Shown here one piece after another: positions 1 through 8,441 of a stretch of DNA of 64,000 nt. Origin of the DNA: Vibrio sp. Isolate34 (lineage in GTDB: Bacteria > Pseudomonadota > Gammaproteobacteria > Enterobacterales > Vibrionaceae); assembly GCF_022397915.1 (NCBI RefSeq), contig NZ_JAKEUO010000009.1:122665-186664 (forward strand). The letters run 5' to 3'. A program made the position numbers and the translations under genes. Numbering within the stretch: position 1 is the first letter of the stretch; each line of letters opens with the position of its first letter. The notes below the pieces were generated by a model, which saw nothing but the letters and a program-made list of their open reading frames with translations, had not been told where the DNA came from and searched no databases.

Positions 1-2
1 TT

Positions 3-998
3 ATGTACCAGCAACGGATTGTTATAGATGGATTGCAATACTGCAATTGGAACAGAGAATATTTCCAAACACTAAAGGCGAGCGGCATTACAGCAGTTCA
101 CGCTACCGCGGTTTATCACGAGACAGCTCGTGAAACCTTATCTCGCTTTGCAGAGTGGAACTTAAGATTCGAGCAGAATGCAGACCTTATCATGCCGATT
201 CACTCAATGGCTGATGTTGAGACTGCAAAAGCGACCGGCAAAGTCGGTATTTTCCTAGGCGCTCAGAACTGTTCTCCAATCGATGATGAGATTGGTCTTA
301 TCGAAGTGATGCGTAAGCAAGGTCTTTTGATCATGCAGCTGACTTACAACAACCAGAGCTTATTGGCGACAGGTTGCTACGAGAAGAACGACACCGGTAT
401 TACGCGCTTTGGTAAACAAGCCATCGAAGAGATGAACCGAGTGGGCATGATCATCGATATGTCTCACAGTGCCGAGCGCTCAACACTTGAAGCAATTGAT
501 TTGTCTTCTCGTCCTATTTGTATCAGCCATGCGAACCCAACGTTTGCTCATGATGCACTTCGCAACAAATCAAACGATGTGATTAAAGCGCTAACTGCAC
601 GCGGTGGCTTAATCGGATTCAGCTTATACCCATTCCACCTACCAAACGGCAGCCAATGTACGTTGGAAGACTTCTGTCAGATGGTTGCGACCACTGCTGA
701 CATAGTTGGCGTCGAACACCTCGGTATTGGTAGTGACCTATGCTTAAACCAACCTCAAGCCGTTCTTGAATGGATGAGAAATGGTCGTTGGTCTAAAGCA
801 ATGGACTACGGCGAAGGCTCTGCGAACAACTCAGGTTGGCCAGATGCGTTGCCTTGGTTCTGTGGTAGTGCGGGTATGGAAAACATATATAACGGATTGA
901 TGCGTCATGGTTTCAGCGAGTCTGAAGCTGGGCAAGTCTTGGGAGAAAACTGGTTTAACTTCTTGAAAGATGGCTTAGAGCCTCAAACCAAGGGTTAA
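3..998 (+). CDS. M19-family (renal-dipeptidase-like) peptidase
   Basis: Predicted zinc-dependent dipeptidase-fold protein of peptidase family M19, about 331 residues, which is the usual length. Family landmarks are FLGAQNC near residue 80, IIDMSHS near 150, CISHANP near 175 and HLGIGSDLC near 240. The N-terminal metal motif HxD of classical members is absent; the equivalent stretch reads IDGLQYCNW. It may therefore not be a standard dipeptidase. No signal peptide is seen, so it is probably cytoplasmic. The ATG lies two bases inside the window, so a ribosome site cannot be judged, but the family N-terminus appears complete. A related protein accompanies glycine-betaine/dimethylglycine catabolism genes in Pseudomonas (my recollection); with the BCCT transporter downstream this suggests a role in quaternary-amine use, which is inference. 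Confidence 0.8.
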   Translation: MYQQRIVIDGLQYCNWNREYFQTLKASGITAVHATAVYHETARETLSRFAEWNLRFEQNADLIMPIHSMADVETAKATGKVGIFLGAQNCSPIDDEIGLIEVMRKQGLLIMQLTYNNQSLLATGCYEKNDTGITRFGKQAIEEMNRVGMIIDMSHSAERSTLEAIDLSSRPICISHANPTFAHDALRNKSNDVIKALTARGGLIGFSLYPFHLPNGSQCTLEDFCQMVATTADIVGVEHLGIGSDLCLNQPQAVLEWMRNGRWSKAMDYGEGSANNSGWPDALPWFCGSAGMENIYNGLMRHGFSESEAGQVLGENWFNFLKDGLEPQTKG

Positions 999-1133
999 CG
1001 GTTTCTCGTGAGCCATCATCGAATTAGCAGCCTTCTAACAAACGTTCAATAAGCAAGTGCTGCTTAAACCAATTTCACTATTCAAAAGGAACAACGGTCT
1101 ATTTCGCAACGCGGTAACCCAAACATGGATTAG

Positions 1134-1176
1134 CCTGCCCAACACAAAAAACAATAGGGCAGGTGTTAAATACACC
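1134..1176. repeat. Two adjacent inverted repeats in the BCCT leader
   Basis: The 230-bp gap before the BCCT gene holds two neighbouring hairpins. The first pairs cctgccc (1134-1140) with gggcagg (1157-1163) around a 16-base loop. The second pairs ggtgt (1162-1166) with acacc (1172-1176). There is no clear U-run. They could be a weak terminator of the upstream gene or leader structure; the sequence does not decide. Confidence 0.4.
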
Positions 1177-1189
1177 CTTGTAGTCATCA

Positions 1190-1202
1190 TTCAAATGACA
1201 GC
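1190..1202 (+). promoter_or_regulatory. 13-bp motif shared with the 3.1-kb gene leader (copy 1)
   Basis: The 13-mer ttcaaatgacagc occurs here, 26 bases before the BCCT start, and again at 3094-3106 before the next gene. Identical 13-mers in two neighbouring leaders are unlikely by chance, so a common binding or RNA site is possible. The function is unknown. Confidence 0.35.
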
Positions 1203-1228
1203 TGCAAAGAAACCTCTGGAGTCAGAGT

Positions 1229-2836
1229 ATGTCTGATTTAACCAATAGCGTGAAATCTTCTAGCTTAAATGCGGGTCAAACACACACAACAATTAATGCA
1301 AAAAGCAACACAAACCAGTCTGAATCTACGTCAGACAAATTAGGGTTATCCAACCCGGCACTTTGGTACAGCGGCGGCTTTATCGCTCTGTTCGTGACAC
1401 TTGCTTTATTTGACGGCGAGCTACTATCAAGCCTAGTCAACACGGGCTTTGCGTGGTCGGTAAAAGTATTCGGTCCTTACTGGCAAATGCTTCTTCTTCT
1501 GACCTTTCTTATTGGTCTTGGCCTAGCGGCAGGGCGAACAGGTAAGGTTATCCTTGGCGGCATCGCGAAACCTGAAATGGACGGCTTCCGTTGGATGGCG
1601 ATTATCTTCTGTACGTTACTTGCAGGTGGCGGCGTATTTTGGGCTGCAGCAGAGCCGATTGCTCACTATGTTAGTCCACCGCCATTGTATGGTGCACAAG
1701 AAAACGCACAGCAAGGTGCAGTGAACGCTCTATCGCAATCTTTCATGCACTGGGGTTTCCTAGCATGGGCAATCGTCGGCAGCTTAACGTCTATTGTGGT
1801 TATGCATCTTCACTATGACAAAGGCTTACCGCTTAAACCTCGTATTTTGCTTTACCCAGTATTGGGCGAACGCGCACTGAAAGGTCATACAGGCGCTCTG
1901 ATTGATGCGTGTTGTATTGTCGCTGTAGCGGCGGGCACCATTGGCCCTATTGGGTTCTTGGGCTTGCAAGTGAGCTATGCACTGAACGCACTGTTTGAGA
2001 TTCCAGATGGCTTCACGACGCAGCTGATCATCATCTTATTCGCTATCGTTCTATACACATTATCGGCATTGAGCGGCCTTAACCGTGGAATGCAAATGCT
2101 AAGCCGTTACAACGTGATTCTTGCAATGGCATTGATGGTCTACATCCTGATCTTCGGCCCTACAAACTTTATCTTTAACGGCTACATTCAAGGTGTAGGC
2201 AGCATGATCGACAACTTCATCCCAATGGCGACATACCGTGGTGACGAGGGGTGGTTGAGCTGGTGGACCGTGTTCTTCTGGGGTTGGTTCTTAGGTTACG
2301 GCCCAATGATGGCAATCTTCATCGCACGTATCTCTCGCGGTCGTAGCATTCGCCAATTGGTTTCAACCATCAGCTTAGTGGCTCCGTTTGTTACTTGTTT
2401 CTGGTTCACGATTGTTGGTGGCTCTGGTCTTGCGTTCGAAATCGCAGATCCAGGCAGCGTAAGTAAAGCGTTTGAAGGCTTTAACTTACCAGGCGCTCTA
2501 CTAGCAGTAACTCAGCAGCTTCCAATGCCGATGCTTATCTCTATTTTGTTCTTGATCTTAACCACGATTTTCATCGTAACGACTGGCGACTCAATGACTT
2601 ACACCATCAGTGTTGTAATCAGTGGTGAGACAGAACCAAATGCAATCATCCGTACTTTCTGGGGCGTGATGATGGGCGTAACAGCGTTGATTCTGATTTC
2701 TCTAGGCTCCGGTGGTATTTCAGCGCTGCAATCCTTCATCGTAATTACAGCGGTTCCGGTGTCCTTAATCTTACTGCCATCGCTTTGGAATGCGCCTCAA
2801 ATCGCAATCAAGATGGCGAAAGAGCAGGGTTTATAG
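1229..2836 (+). CDS. BCCT-family (betaine/carnitine/choline) transporter
   Basis: A 535-residue inner-membrane transporter of the betaine-choline-carnitine family, with about 12 hydrophobic helices after a ~45-residue hydrophilic, Ser/Thr/Asn-rich N-terminus. Family signatures are GVFWAAAEP near residue 135 (classical FWGVAEP) and MAIFIARISRGRSIRQ near residues 360-375. The motif region before the second signature reads WGWFLGYGPM rather than the usual tryptophan-rich form, so this is a divergent subgroup and substrate cannot be assigned. ggag about 8 bases upstream supports the ATG. The preceding M19 gene and the two following unknown genes lie on the same strand and may form a functional cluster for uptake and breakdown of a betaine-like compound (inference). 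Confidence 0.9.
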   Translation: MSDLTNSVKSSSLNAGQTHTTINAKSNTNQSESTSDKLGLSNPALWYSGGFIALFVTLALFDGELLSSLVNTGFAWSVKVFGPYWQMLLLLTFLIGLGLAAGRTGKVILGGIAKPEMDGFRWMAIIFCTLLAGGGVFWAAAEPIAHYVSPPPLYGAQENAQQGAVNALSQSFMHWGFLAWAIVGSLTSIVVMHLHYDKGLPLKPRILLYPVLGERALKGHTGALIDACCIVAVAAGTIGPIGFLGLQVSYALNALFEIPDGFTTQLIIILFAIVLYTLSALSGLNRGMQMLSRYNVILAMALMVYILIFGPTNFIFNGYIQGVGSMIDNFIPMATYRGDEGWLSWWTVFFWGWFLGYGPMMAIFIARISRGRSIRQLVSTISLVAPFVTCFWFTIVGGSGLAFEIADPGSVSKAFEGFNLPGALLAVTQQLPMPMLISILFLILTTIFIVTTGDSMTYTISVVISGETEPNAIIRTFWGVMMGVTALILISLGSGGISALQSFIVITAVPVSLILLPSLWNAPQIAIKMAKEQGL

Positions 2837-2911
2837 AAGAGAAGAGTTTGTAAAAGAGCAGGTCTTTAAGAACTTGTGAGAAAACGCTCTCTAAAAATGA
2901 AAGAGAAACAA

Positions 2912-2941
2912 GGTATCAGCCTTTGAAATTAGGCTGATACC
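2912..2941. repeat. Perfect 11-bp inverted repeat after the BCCT gene
   Basis: ggtatcagcct (2912-2922) and aggctgatacc (2931-2941) form a perfect 11-bp stem with an 8-base loop, 75 bases after the BCCT stop. No U-run follows on either strand, so it may be an RNA 3' stabiliser or a non-canonical terminator. The rest of the 327-bp gap (2837-3163) shows nothing else clear except the 13-mer at 3094-3106. Confidence 0.55.
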
Positions 2942-3093
2942 AGATTCCGAAAGGAAGAGAAAACCCGTACTGATGAAGATACATCGGATGGCAACTATTT
3001 AGGTGAAGAGACCTAGTCAGGACAAATAATAAGGGGCGAGTTCGCTTGCCTCAAAAAACGTGAAAGCTAACCAACATACTGTCGCAACAATGC

Positions 3094-3106
3094 TTCAAAT
3101 GACAGC
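3094..3106 (+). promoter_or_regulatory. 13-bp shared motif (copy 2)
   Basis: Second copy of ttcaaatgacagc (see 1190-1202), 57 bases before the preferred start of the following gene. The meaning is unknown. Confidence 0.35.
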
Positions 3107-3163
3107 AACGATCGGTTCTGAATGGCTAGCAAAACCCTTATAACTACAAAGGTGGTGAGCAAA

Positions 3164-4903
3164 ATGGATGCACATCGTTCTACCTACACTGAATCAGCAC
3201 TACGTGACGCAACGGTCGTCATGGCACCGGAAAGACTGGGTGCTATGCACCAAACACGCATCAGCTTCGTAAGAACTCTGATTCGTAAAATGGCGCGACA
3301 GCAATGGAAAGTGACTAAGCATGAGTGGCAACTAGACGCTCAAGGTTTTGGTCATGCTATCTATAAGCTACAGACGCCAAACCATGTTTATCATTTGGTT
3401 GTGTTCTGCGATGAGATTGCAGACGACGAACGAAATGACCGTGTAATTGCTGAAAAGTGGGACGTAACATTTGCTTTGGTTCTTGGCGATGTGGATGTCG
3501 CTCTACTTGAGAGACTTCGTGCGAATGTACCGCTACAAGAAGCAGGTCGTAACCCTAACAATGTGCTTGTTCTAGCGCGTGCCAACAAAAGTGTGCGTGT
3601 GTTTGAACACATAGTGAGCCACTTGGCCGAAGGGGTTCAACCAACGCCAAAAGAGTTAGCGGAAGTAGGCTACATCCTGAGAACCACAGCGGTTTATGGT
3701 AATGGTAAATTTGGTATTGCTGACTTTAAAATCTTAGAAAAGAATCCAGATTTTAATCAATCGTTCAGTGCTCAAATGTGTGCTGTTTATATGCTTCGTG
3801 AGTTCAGCCTAGATTGGGTTCACTACCTAGCGGAGCAACAAGGTGGTGAACAAGCGATTACTTTGCACAGAGGCTTACAACGCTACCTAGGTGTGGGTAA
3901 TGCCACAGGTTTAGGTATGGCGCCATATCTGATTAACCACCCAAGCATTGTCGATCAATGGATGACTACTCGTGAACATGCATTAGCTGACGTATTAGCT
4001 AATCATACGGATACGGCATTGATTGAGCCATTACGTACATTAGTTAAAAAAGCGATTTGTCATTTAGAACAAGTCGTTACCATCAATGAAAACCAGCAAG
4101 AGCTGAACAAAGCCGCTGTGGATGAGTTGAAACACGCAGAGCAATCGCTAGAAGAGTCTGTCAGCCAATGTGATACCTGGGCGCAGTTAGTTGAACAATC
4201 TAAGCACATGAGTATGGAAGCCCAAGAAATCCTTATCTCATGCTTGATGGAATTGTACCCAGAATTAGTGGACGCCCATCAAGAGCAAATGAATTGTAGC
4301 GAAACACTGTCGCTTCCTAGTGGCAAAAAGATTCAAGATCTGTTGGTTGTATTAGAAGAAAAGTACCGTTGGGCGATCACGACCGATTTTACCAAAGCAG
4401 AGAACAACTACTGGTTCTGGTATCGCTCTCAAGACAAAGAAGAGCCAAGACTCGGAGTGCGAGGCGAGGAGCTAGGTGAAGAGCGTGAACTGCCGTTGGA
4501 TATAGGCCGTCAAGCTTACCGTTTGTACCATGCTTTATTGCAGTTTACGCCAGAGCTTTCATTGGCTGAATTCCTTGTTAAGCAGCCACAGCATCGTGCG
4601 ATAGCTCGTCGTGTATGGACGCTAGGCAACAAAGCGATGGGCGACATTCAAATGAATGTGTTGCATCAAGATTCGCCACCAATGCACTTACTGCGCTGTA
4701 AGCTTGCCATGTTTGGCGCGACTAAGTTTGATCCTCGCTCAGACCGCTGGGTACGAGTGACGTTTTTCCAAGGTGCGCCACTGCTTGATGAAATTCATCA
4801 GGACGAATGGGTGTTCCCAGTCTTACCAAGTGAAGCGGAGCTCGCTGACTCTCAAAAAACGACTACACATATCAACGCTCAACATGGAGGTAAATCGTTA
4901 TGA
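3164..4903 (+). CDS. Unrecognised protein, first gene of an overlapping pair
   Basis: About 579 residues, no family recognised. The reading frame opens at 3122, but the ATG at 3164 is preferred because aaaggtgg sits 8 bases upstream of it, while the first ATG lacks a ribosome site. The protein begins MDAHRSTYTE, has no signal peptide or membrane span, and is mixed alpha/beta with an acidic helical middle (about 300-400). The C-terminus has a conserved-looking stretch LDIGRQAYRLYHAL. The stop overlaps the next start by four bases (ATGA), so the two products are probably made together and may interact. Position after a BCCT transporter and an M19 peptidase hints at the same pathway, but nothing in the sequence gives an enzyme activity. 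Confidence 0.75.
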   Translation: MDAHRSTYTESALRDATVVMAPERLGAMHQTRISFVRTLIRKMARQQWKVTKHEWQLDAQGFGHAIYKLQTPNHVYHLVVFCDEIADDERNDRVIAEKWDVTFALVLGDVDVALLERLRANVPLQEAGRNPNNVLVLARANKSVRVFEHIVSHLAEGVQPTPKELAEVGYILRTTAVYGNGKFGIADFKILEKNPDFNQSFSAQMCAVYMLREFSLDWVHYLAEQQGGEQAITLHRGLQRYLGVGNATGLGMAPYLINHPSIVDQWMTTREHALADVLANHTDTALIEPLRTLVKKAICHLEQVVTINENQQELNKAAVDELKHAEQSLEESVSQCDTWAQLVEQSKHMSMEAQEILISCLMELYPELVDAHQEQMNCSETLSLPSGKKIQDLLVVLEEKYRWAITTDFTKAENNYWFWYRSQDKEEPRLGVRGEELGEERELPLDIGRQAYRLYHALLQFTPELSLAEFLVKQPQHRAIARRVWTLGNKAMGDIQMNVLHQDSPPMHLLRCKLAMFGATKFDPRSDRWVRVTFFQGAPLLDEIHQDEWVFPVLPSEAELADSQKTTTHINAQHGGKSL

Positions 4904-5637
4904 TCGTTTCTCACAATGAACTGGTAGCGGCCGTAAATAAAGCCTTTCTGGGTATGCGTCGTACATGTGGTGAAGCCGATGTGATAGCGAACATGGTGGC
5001 AGATTTACAAATGGTGGGTTTGGATGGTGTTCGTCACTTTAACAATGCGAGCAACTTCATTGGGCTGGAAGACGATTGCCCAGTGGACATTCAAGTGCTT
5101 AGTGACAACACGGTTGAAGTGGACCTTCACAAGGCAAGTTTGGCGTGTCACCTTCCAGTGGTGATGGATTACGCGATTGAAAAAATGGTCGGCAAGAAGA
5201 CGCTGAAAATTGAGCTCAACAACTGTCATAACCGCTGGCTAGCGTATAGCGAGCTTGTGAAACTTGCCGCGAAAGGCGTCGCGTGTACTGCACGTTGGGA
5301 CAACGGCTCCAACCCTAAGAGCACTTTGTATGTGCTTAACCGTGGTTGCGTTGCACCAGAACTGTTTTTATCAGATTTGCCTCTGGCATCGGACGATCAT
5401 ATCCACAATATGACCATCGAGCTTTCCGTCCAGGATTTCGATATCGAACGTTTGTCAGATGGCTACCAAACACACATTGAATCGGAAGCGCTTTTTAAAA
5501 CTCAAGAGAAGGCGTGGAACGAGGGCATTGAAGTTGACGATGGAGAGTGGGGCGCGTTGAAAGAAACGGCGACGGCTATCCTTGTTGAAAACAGCCAACG
5601 TTCGATTCAAGGTGCAGGTGAGCTAGAAGCTTCTTAA
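4900..5637 (+). CDS. Unrecognised protein, second gene of an overlapping pair
   Basis: 245 residues, family not recognised. It starts with MIVSHNELVAAVNKAF, lacks a signal peptide or membrane helix, and looks like a soluble cytoplasmic protein with an acidic C-terminus. taaatcgtt ATG follows gga of the upstream gene and the start overlaps its stop, which indicates translational coupling. The segment NNCHNRWLAYSELVKLAA near residue 108 and a Cys/Arg/Trp-containing stretch (CTARWDNGSNPKSTLYVLNR) could form part of a conserved active or binding site, but this is speculation. It is the last gene before a tandem-repeat tract and a strong terminator at 5759. Confidence 0.75.
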   Translation: MIVSHNELVAAVNKAFLGMRRTCGEADVIANMVADLQMVGLDGVRHFNNASNFIGLEDDCPVDIQVLSDNTVEVDLHKASLACHLPVVMDYAIEKMVGKKTLKIELNNCHNRWLAYSELVKLAAKGVACTARWDNGSNPKSTLYVLNRGCVAPELFLSDLPLASDDHIHNMTIELSVQDFDIERLSDGYQTHIESEALFKTQEKAWNEGIEVDDGEWGALKETATAILVENSQRSIQGAGELEAS

Positions 5638-5656
5638 CTTTACTTTATAAAGCTGT

Positions 5657-5732
5657 AAGTTATAGAAACTCAGTTTATAGATATTTAGCTTAAAGAAACC
5701 AAGCCTATAAAGCCTGAGCTTATTGAACCTAT
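5657..5732. repeat. Degenerate 15-bp tandem repeat between stop codon and terminator
   Basis: Four 15-bp units begin at 5673, 5688, 5703 and 5718, with a looser 16-bp unit before them; each is roughly g-y-t-t-a-t-a-r-a-r followed by five variable bases. The tract fills most of the space between the stop at 5637 and the hairpin at 5759. It is one of several such tracts in the window. Confidence 0.6.
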
Positions 5733-5758
5733 AAGCATCACCTACAACAGATAAAACC

Positions 5759-5798
5759 AAAGAGCTTAACGTATCCTCACCTCGTTAAGCTCTTTTTA
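5759..5798 (+). terminator. Rho-independent terminator
   Basis: The stem aagagcttaacg / cgttaagctctt with an 11-base loop is followed by ttttta. It ends the 3164-5637 transcript. The gap onward to 6035 (rest of a 398-bp gene-free stretch) is AT-rich and presumably carries the promoter of the S33 peptidase gene; no other structure is clear. Confidence 0.85.
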
Positions 5799-6035
5799 TT
5801 TGTGCCGCATTTTTATTCTTCCTCTCAATAGATCACACCTTAAACTCTCTGTTTTGACACAAGTTGTTACGCGTTGAAGGTAAATTAAGCAATTAGATGA
5901 AGCACCTTCACAATCATGTTAAACAAACGGTTTCTTTTACAAGCTACTATGCGTATCTTGCTAACTAAAGGTGCCAACGGGCGCCGTTTTTATTCGTACC
6001 GATGACATTAGAATCAGATAAAAAAGGAATGAAGC

Positions 6036-7328
6036 GTGCAAGCTAACTTTATTGATGGAACCACCCTGTATCGTCAGCACTCTTTTGAGTTGCCACTCGA
6101 TTACCAAGCAAAAGATGGACAACAGATCCAAGTCTTCGCACGTGAGCTGGTTGATCTCGCTAAAGATGCGCAAGAGCTGCCGTGGTTGATCTACTTTCAA
6201 GGCGGCCCAGGTTTTCCTTCTCCACGTGTTAGCGGCCAATCAGGTTGGCTAAAGCGTGCATTGCAAAACTACCGTGTTCTGCTTCTTGACCAACGTGGTA
6301 CAGGCAACAGCACGGTGATCAGCCATGAAACCTTAGCTCATTTGTCTCCTGAACAACAAGCTGAATATCTGACGCACTTCAGGGCCGACAACATTGTTCG
6401 TGATGCCGAAGCGATTCGTGAGCAATTTGGTGTTAAGCAGTGGTCGACGATTGGCCAGAGCTTTGGTGGCTTCTGCACTCTGAGCTACTTGTCGCTGTTC
6501 CCACAAAGCCTACAGCGCTGTTATGTCACGGGCGGTATTCCTTCTATCGAACGTGAAGCTGACGATGTGTATCGTGCGACCTACAAGCGTGTAGAAGACA
6601 AAAACAAAGCCTTCTTTGCTCAGTTCCCGCAAGCGCAAGCTATGTGTCGTGAGATCTCTGATTACCTACTGAACAACGACGTGAGACTGCCAAATGGTCA
6701 GGTGTTTACGGTTGAACAGTTCCAGTTGATTGGTATTAACCTTGGCGGCGGTGAAGCAACCCTTCCTATGTACTTCACATTAGAGAGTGCGTTTGTTGAA
6801 GTGAACGGTAACAAACAGCTGAGCTACAGCTTCCTAAACCAAATGCAGCAAGAGCAGGGCTACCTAACAAACCCTATCTACGCGATTCTACATGAATCGA
6901 TTTACTGCCAAGGTACAGCGTCTAACTGGTCGGCACATCGCGTGCGTGAGCAGTACCCGCACTTCAACTACCAATCGGGCAATGAGTTCTGGTTTACTGG
7001 CGAAATGGTTTATCCATGGATGTTCGACCAACTAGAAACGCTGAAGCCACTGCGTGAAGCAGCGAACAGGTTGGCTGAAAAATCGGACTGGGGCACTTTG
7101 TACAACGCAGAGCAGTTGAGCAAGAATACAGTGCCAATGGCGTGTGCAGTTTACGCCGATGACATGTACGTTGAGTTGGATTACAGCCGTGAAACATTGG
7201 CGAACATTCCAAACTCGAAAGCGTGGATCACCAATGAATATGAACACAATGGTTTGCGAGTGGACGGCGAGAGAATTGTCGATAAATTGATGACGATGGT
7301 TGAAGCATTGGAAAATCTGCCAAAGTAA
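6036..7328 (+). CDS. Alpha/beta-hydrolase, prolyl-aminopeptidase-like (S33)
   Basis: A 430-residue cytoplasmic alpha/beta-hydrolase that resembles proline iminopeptidases of family S33, which remove N-terminal proline or small residues from peptides. Visible motifs are the oxyanion-hole loop FQGGPGFPSPR near residue 55 (HGGPG in classical members), the nucleophile elbow IGQSFGG near residue 145, and a C-terminal catalytic His in EYEHNGLRV near residue 400. The start is GTG with aaaagga about 8 bases upstream. The gene stands alone and ends in a repeat tract plus terminator. Substrate range cannot be read from sequence. Confidence 0.85.
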   Translation: MQANFIDGTTLYRQHSFELPLDYQAKDGQQIQVFARELVDLAKDAQELPWLIYFQGGPGFPSPRVSGQSGWLKRALQNYRVLLLDQRGTGNSTVISHETLAHLSPEQQAEYLTHFRADNIVRDAEAIREQFGVKQWSTIGQSFGGFCTLSYLSLFPQSLQRCYVTGGIPSIEREADDVYRATYKRVEDKNKAFFAQFPQAQAMCREISDYLLNNDVRLPNGQVFTVEQFQLIGINLGGGEATLPMYFTLESAFVEVNGNKQLSYSFLNQMQQEQGYLTNPIYAILHESIYCQGTASNWSAHRVREQYPHFNYQSGNEFWFTGEMVYPWMFDQLETLKPLREAANRLAEKSDWGTLYNAEQLSKNTVPMACAVYADDMYVELDYSRETLANIPNSKAWITNEYEHNGLRVDGERIVDKLMTMVEALENLPK

Positions 7329-7340
7329 TCAAGCTATTGT

Positions 7341-7414
7341 GTTAGAAGCAAAATACGTTAGAAGCTTTCTACTTTAGAAACGATCTAGGTTAGAAATAAG
7401 ATACGCCAGAAACA
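7341..7414. repeat. 16-bp tandem repeat, five units
   Basis: Units start at 7341, 7357, 7373, 7389 and 7405, exactly 16 bp apart, each opening with a form of gttagaa followed by variable bases. The tract lies between the stop at 7328 and the terminator hairpin at 7418. Confidence 0.65.
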
Positions 7415-7417
7415 AGA

Positions 7418-7446
7418 AAACGCTGCATCCGTGCAGCGTTTTTTTT
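7418..7446 (+). terminator. Rho-independent terminator
   Basis: aaacgctgca / tgcagcgttt forms a 10-bp stem with tetraloop tccg, followed by a run of T. It ends the S33 peptidase transcript. Confidence 0.9.
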
Positions 7447-7499
7447 ATGTCATCGAACTATTCGATTTAAGGAACTAGGAGGGGTAGCCCTTGAAGCCA

Positions 7500-7682
7500 T
7501 TAAGGTTGGATGACGATATCTTGATTCTCAGTGGTCGATAAGTTGGCGCGGTTCTGTTCGATAAGCTGGGCCGCATAAGAGGGAGTCACAGCTTGAATTT
7601 CGCCTTTTGAACGAATCGTTAGTGCTTCCCACGCATGGTCACGATATTTGCCTGTCTGTGTATATTCAATAAGTACTCTCAT
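7500..7682 (-). CDS. Small unknown protein, 60 residues
   Basis: A short, soluble-looking reading frame beginning MRVLIEYTQTGKYRDHAWEA. It has no signal, helix or motif that I recognise. A purine-rich ggaagaatc precedes the ATG. It is flanked by a terminator on one side and a repeat tract on the other, in a position where a gene would be expected. It is probably real but unconfirmed. Confidence 0.55.
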   Translation of the reverse strand: MRVLIEYTQTGKYRDHAWEALTIRSKGEIQAVTPSYAAQLIEQNRANLSTTENQDIVIQP

Positions 7683-7816
7683 GATTCTTCCATCCGATGT
7701 GTGGTTAACGTGCTACTAACATTAGCGCCATTATTGAGGTTACACACCTGTTAAAAATGGAACATAAGATTAACCAAATGAGAATGCGAGCAACTTGAAA
7801 ATTGCAGCGACTTGCA

Positions 7817-7892
7817 CTTATCGTAAAGAGTCATGCTTATCGAAAACAGCTGCATTTATCGTTAATATTCGTACTTGTCGTAAATAGCTCGC
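7817..7892. repeat. 19-bp tandem repeat, four units
   Basis: Units begin at 7817, 7836, 7855 and 7874, exactly 19 bp apart, each opening with yttrtcg followed by an A-rich segment. The tract lies between the terminator of the 7947 gene and the start of the 7500 gene, both on the minus strand. Confidence 0.65.
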
Positions 7893-7921
7893 ACAAAAAA
7901 ACGCTGCACAATGGCAGCGTT
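7893..7921 (-). terminator. Rho-independent terminator (minus strand)
   Basis: aacgctgc (7900-7907) pairs with gcagcgtt (7914-7921). On the minus strand the stem is followed by seven T. It ends the small gene at 7947-8174. The stem core is the same as in the terminator at 7418. Confidence 0.85.
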
Positions 7922-7946
7922 AAAATGGAGATAGGTTGAAGCTAGA

Positions 7947-8174
7947 TTAGCTGTTTTCTAAACCAACAATCTTGCGTGCAGACATGACTGCACTATCCAA
8001 ATCGGTCAATCTACCAGCACTCGCTGGACCAAGAACGGATGAATACAAAGCCAACTGCTTCTCAAATGATAAATCTAATTGGTTATATAGATTTTGGCGG
8101 ATTTGAGCGTGTTGCTGTGGCTTTGCGCTCGACAGGCCTTCCAACGTATCGTAGATGAGTGTAGTTGTATCCAT
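7947..8174 (-). CDS. Small unknown protein, 75 residues
   Basis: A predicted soluble helical protein beginning MDTTTLIYDTLEG. gaaggacagat directly upstream of the ATG is a good ribosome site, and a strong terminator follows, so the gene is very likely expressed. No family recognised; the sequence has no cysteine, signal peptide or membrane span. The region upstream (8175-8441) holds its promoter and the terminator of the oxidase operon. Confidence 0.65.
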   Translation of the reverse strand: MDTTTLIYDTLEGLSSAKPQQHAQIRQNLYNQLDLSFEKQLALYSSVLGPASAGRLTDLDSAVMSARKIVGLENS

Positions 8175-8341
8175 ATCTGTCCTTCGTACATCTTTGAAAA
8201 ATTTTGCACATTATGCACTTGGTGTCATCTTTGTTCTGCGAGATTGATCGCATTATGTGCAGATCTGCTTAATTGTGTAATCAGTTAGTTATCATTGTGT
8301 TGTACGGCAAAGCATCGAAAATTCGCGTTTGGGCAAAAGAA

Positions 8342-8363
8342 AAGGAGACACAGTGGTCTCCTT
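8342..8363 (-). terminator. Terminator of the cbb3 operon
   Basis: aaggagac (8342-8349) pairs with gtctcctt (8356-8363). On the minus strand the stem is followed by tttcttttg. It lies 79 bases after the last gene of the oxidase operon. Confidence 0.75.
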
Positions 8364-8441
8364 CTGGCTTGTTAGGCAAAGATAAAAGTTACGAGCTGAT
8401 CGCTGCTTGTTGAGCCAATCGGCTACGCACAGCTACAGCGC

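Noticed and set aside
7817..7892. CRISPR array
   Set aside because: The 19-bp units abut without spacers and are degenerate; no cas genes are present in the window.
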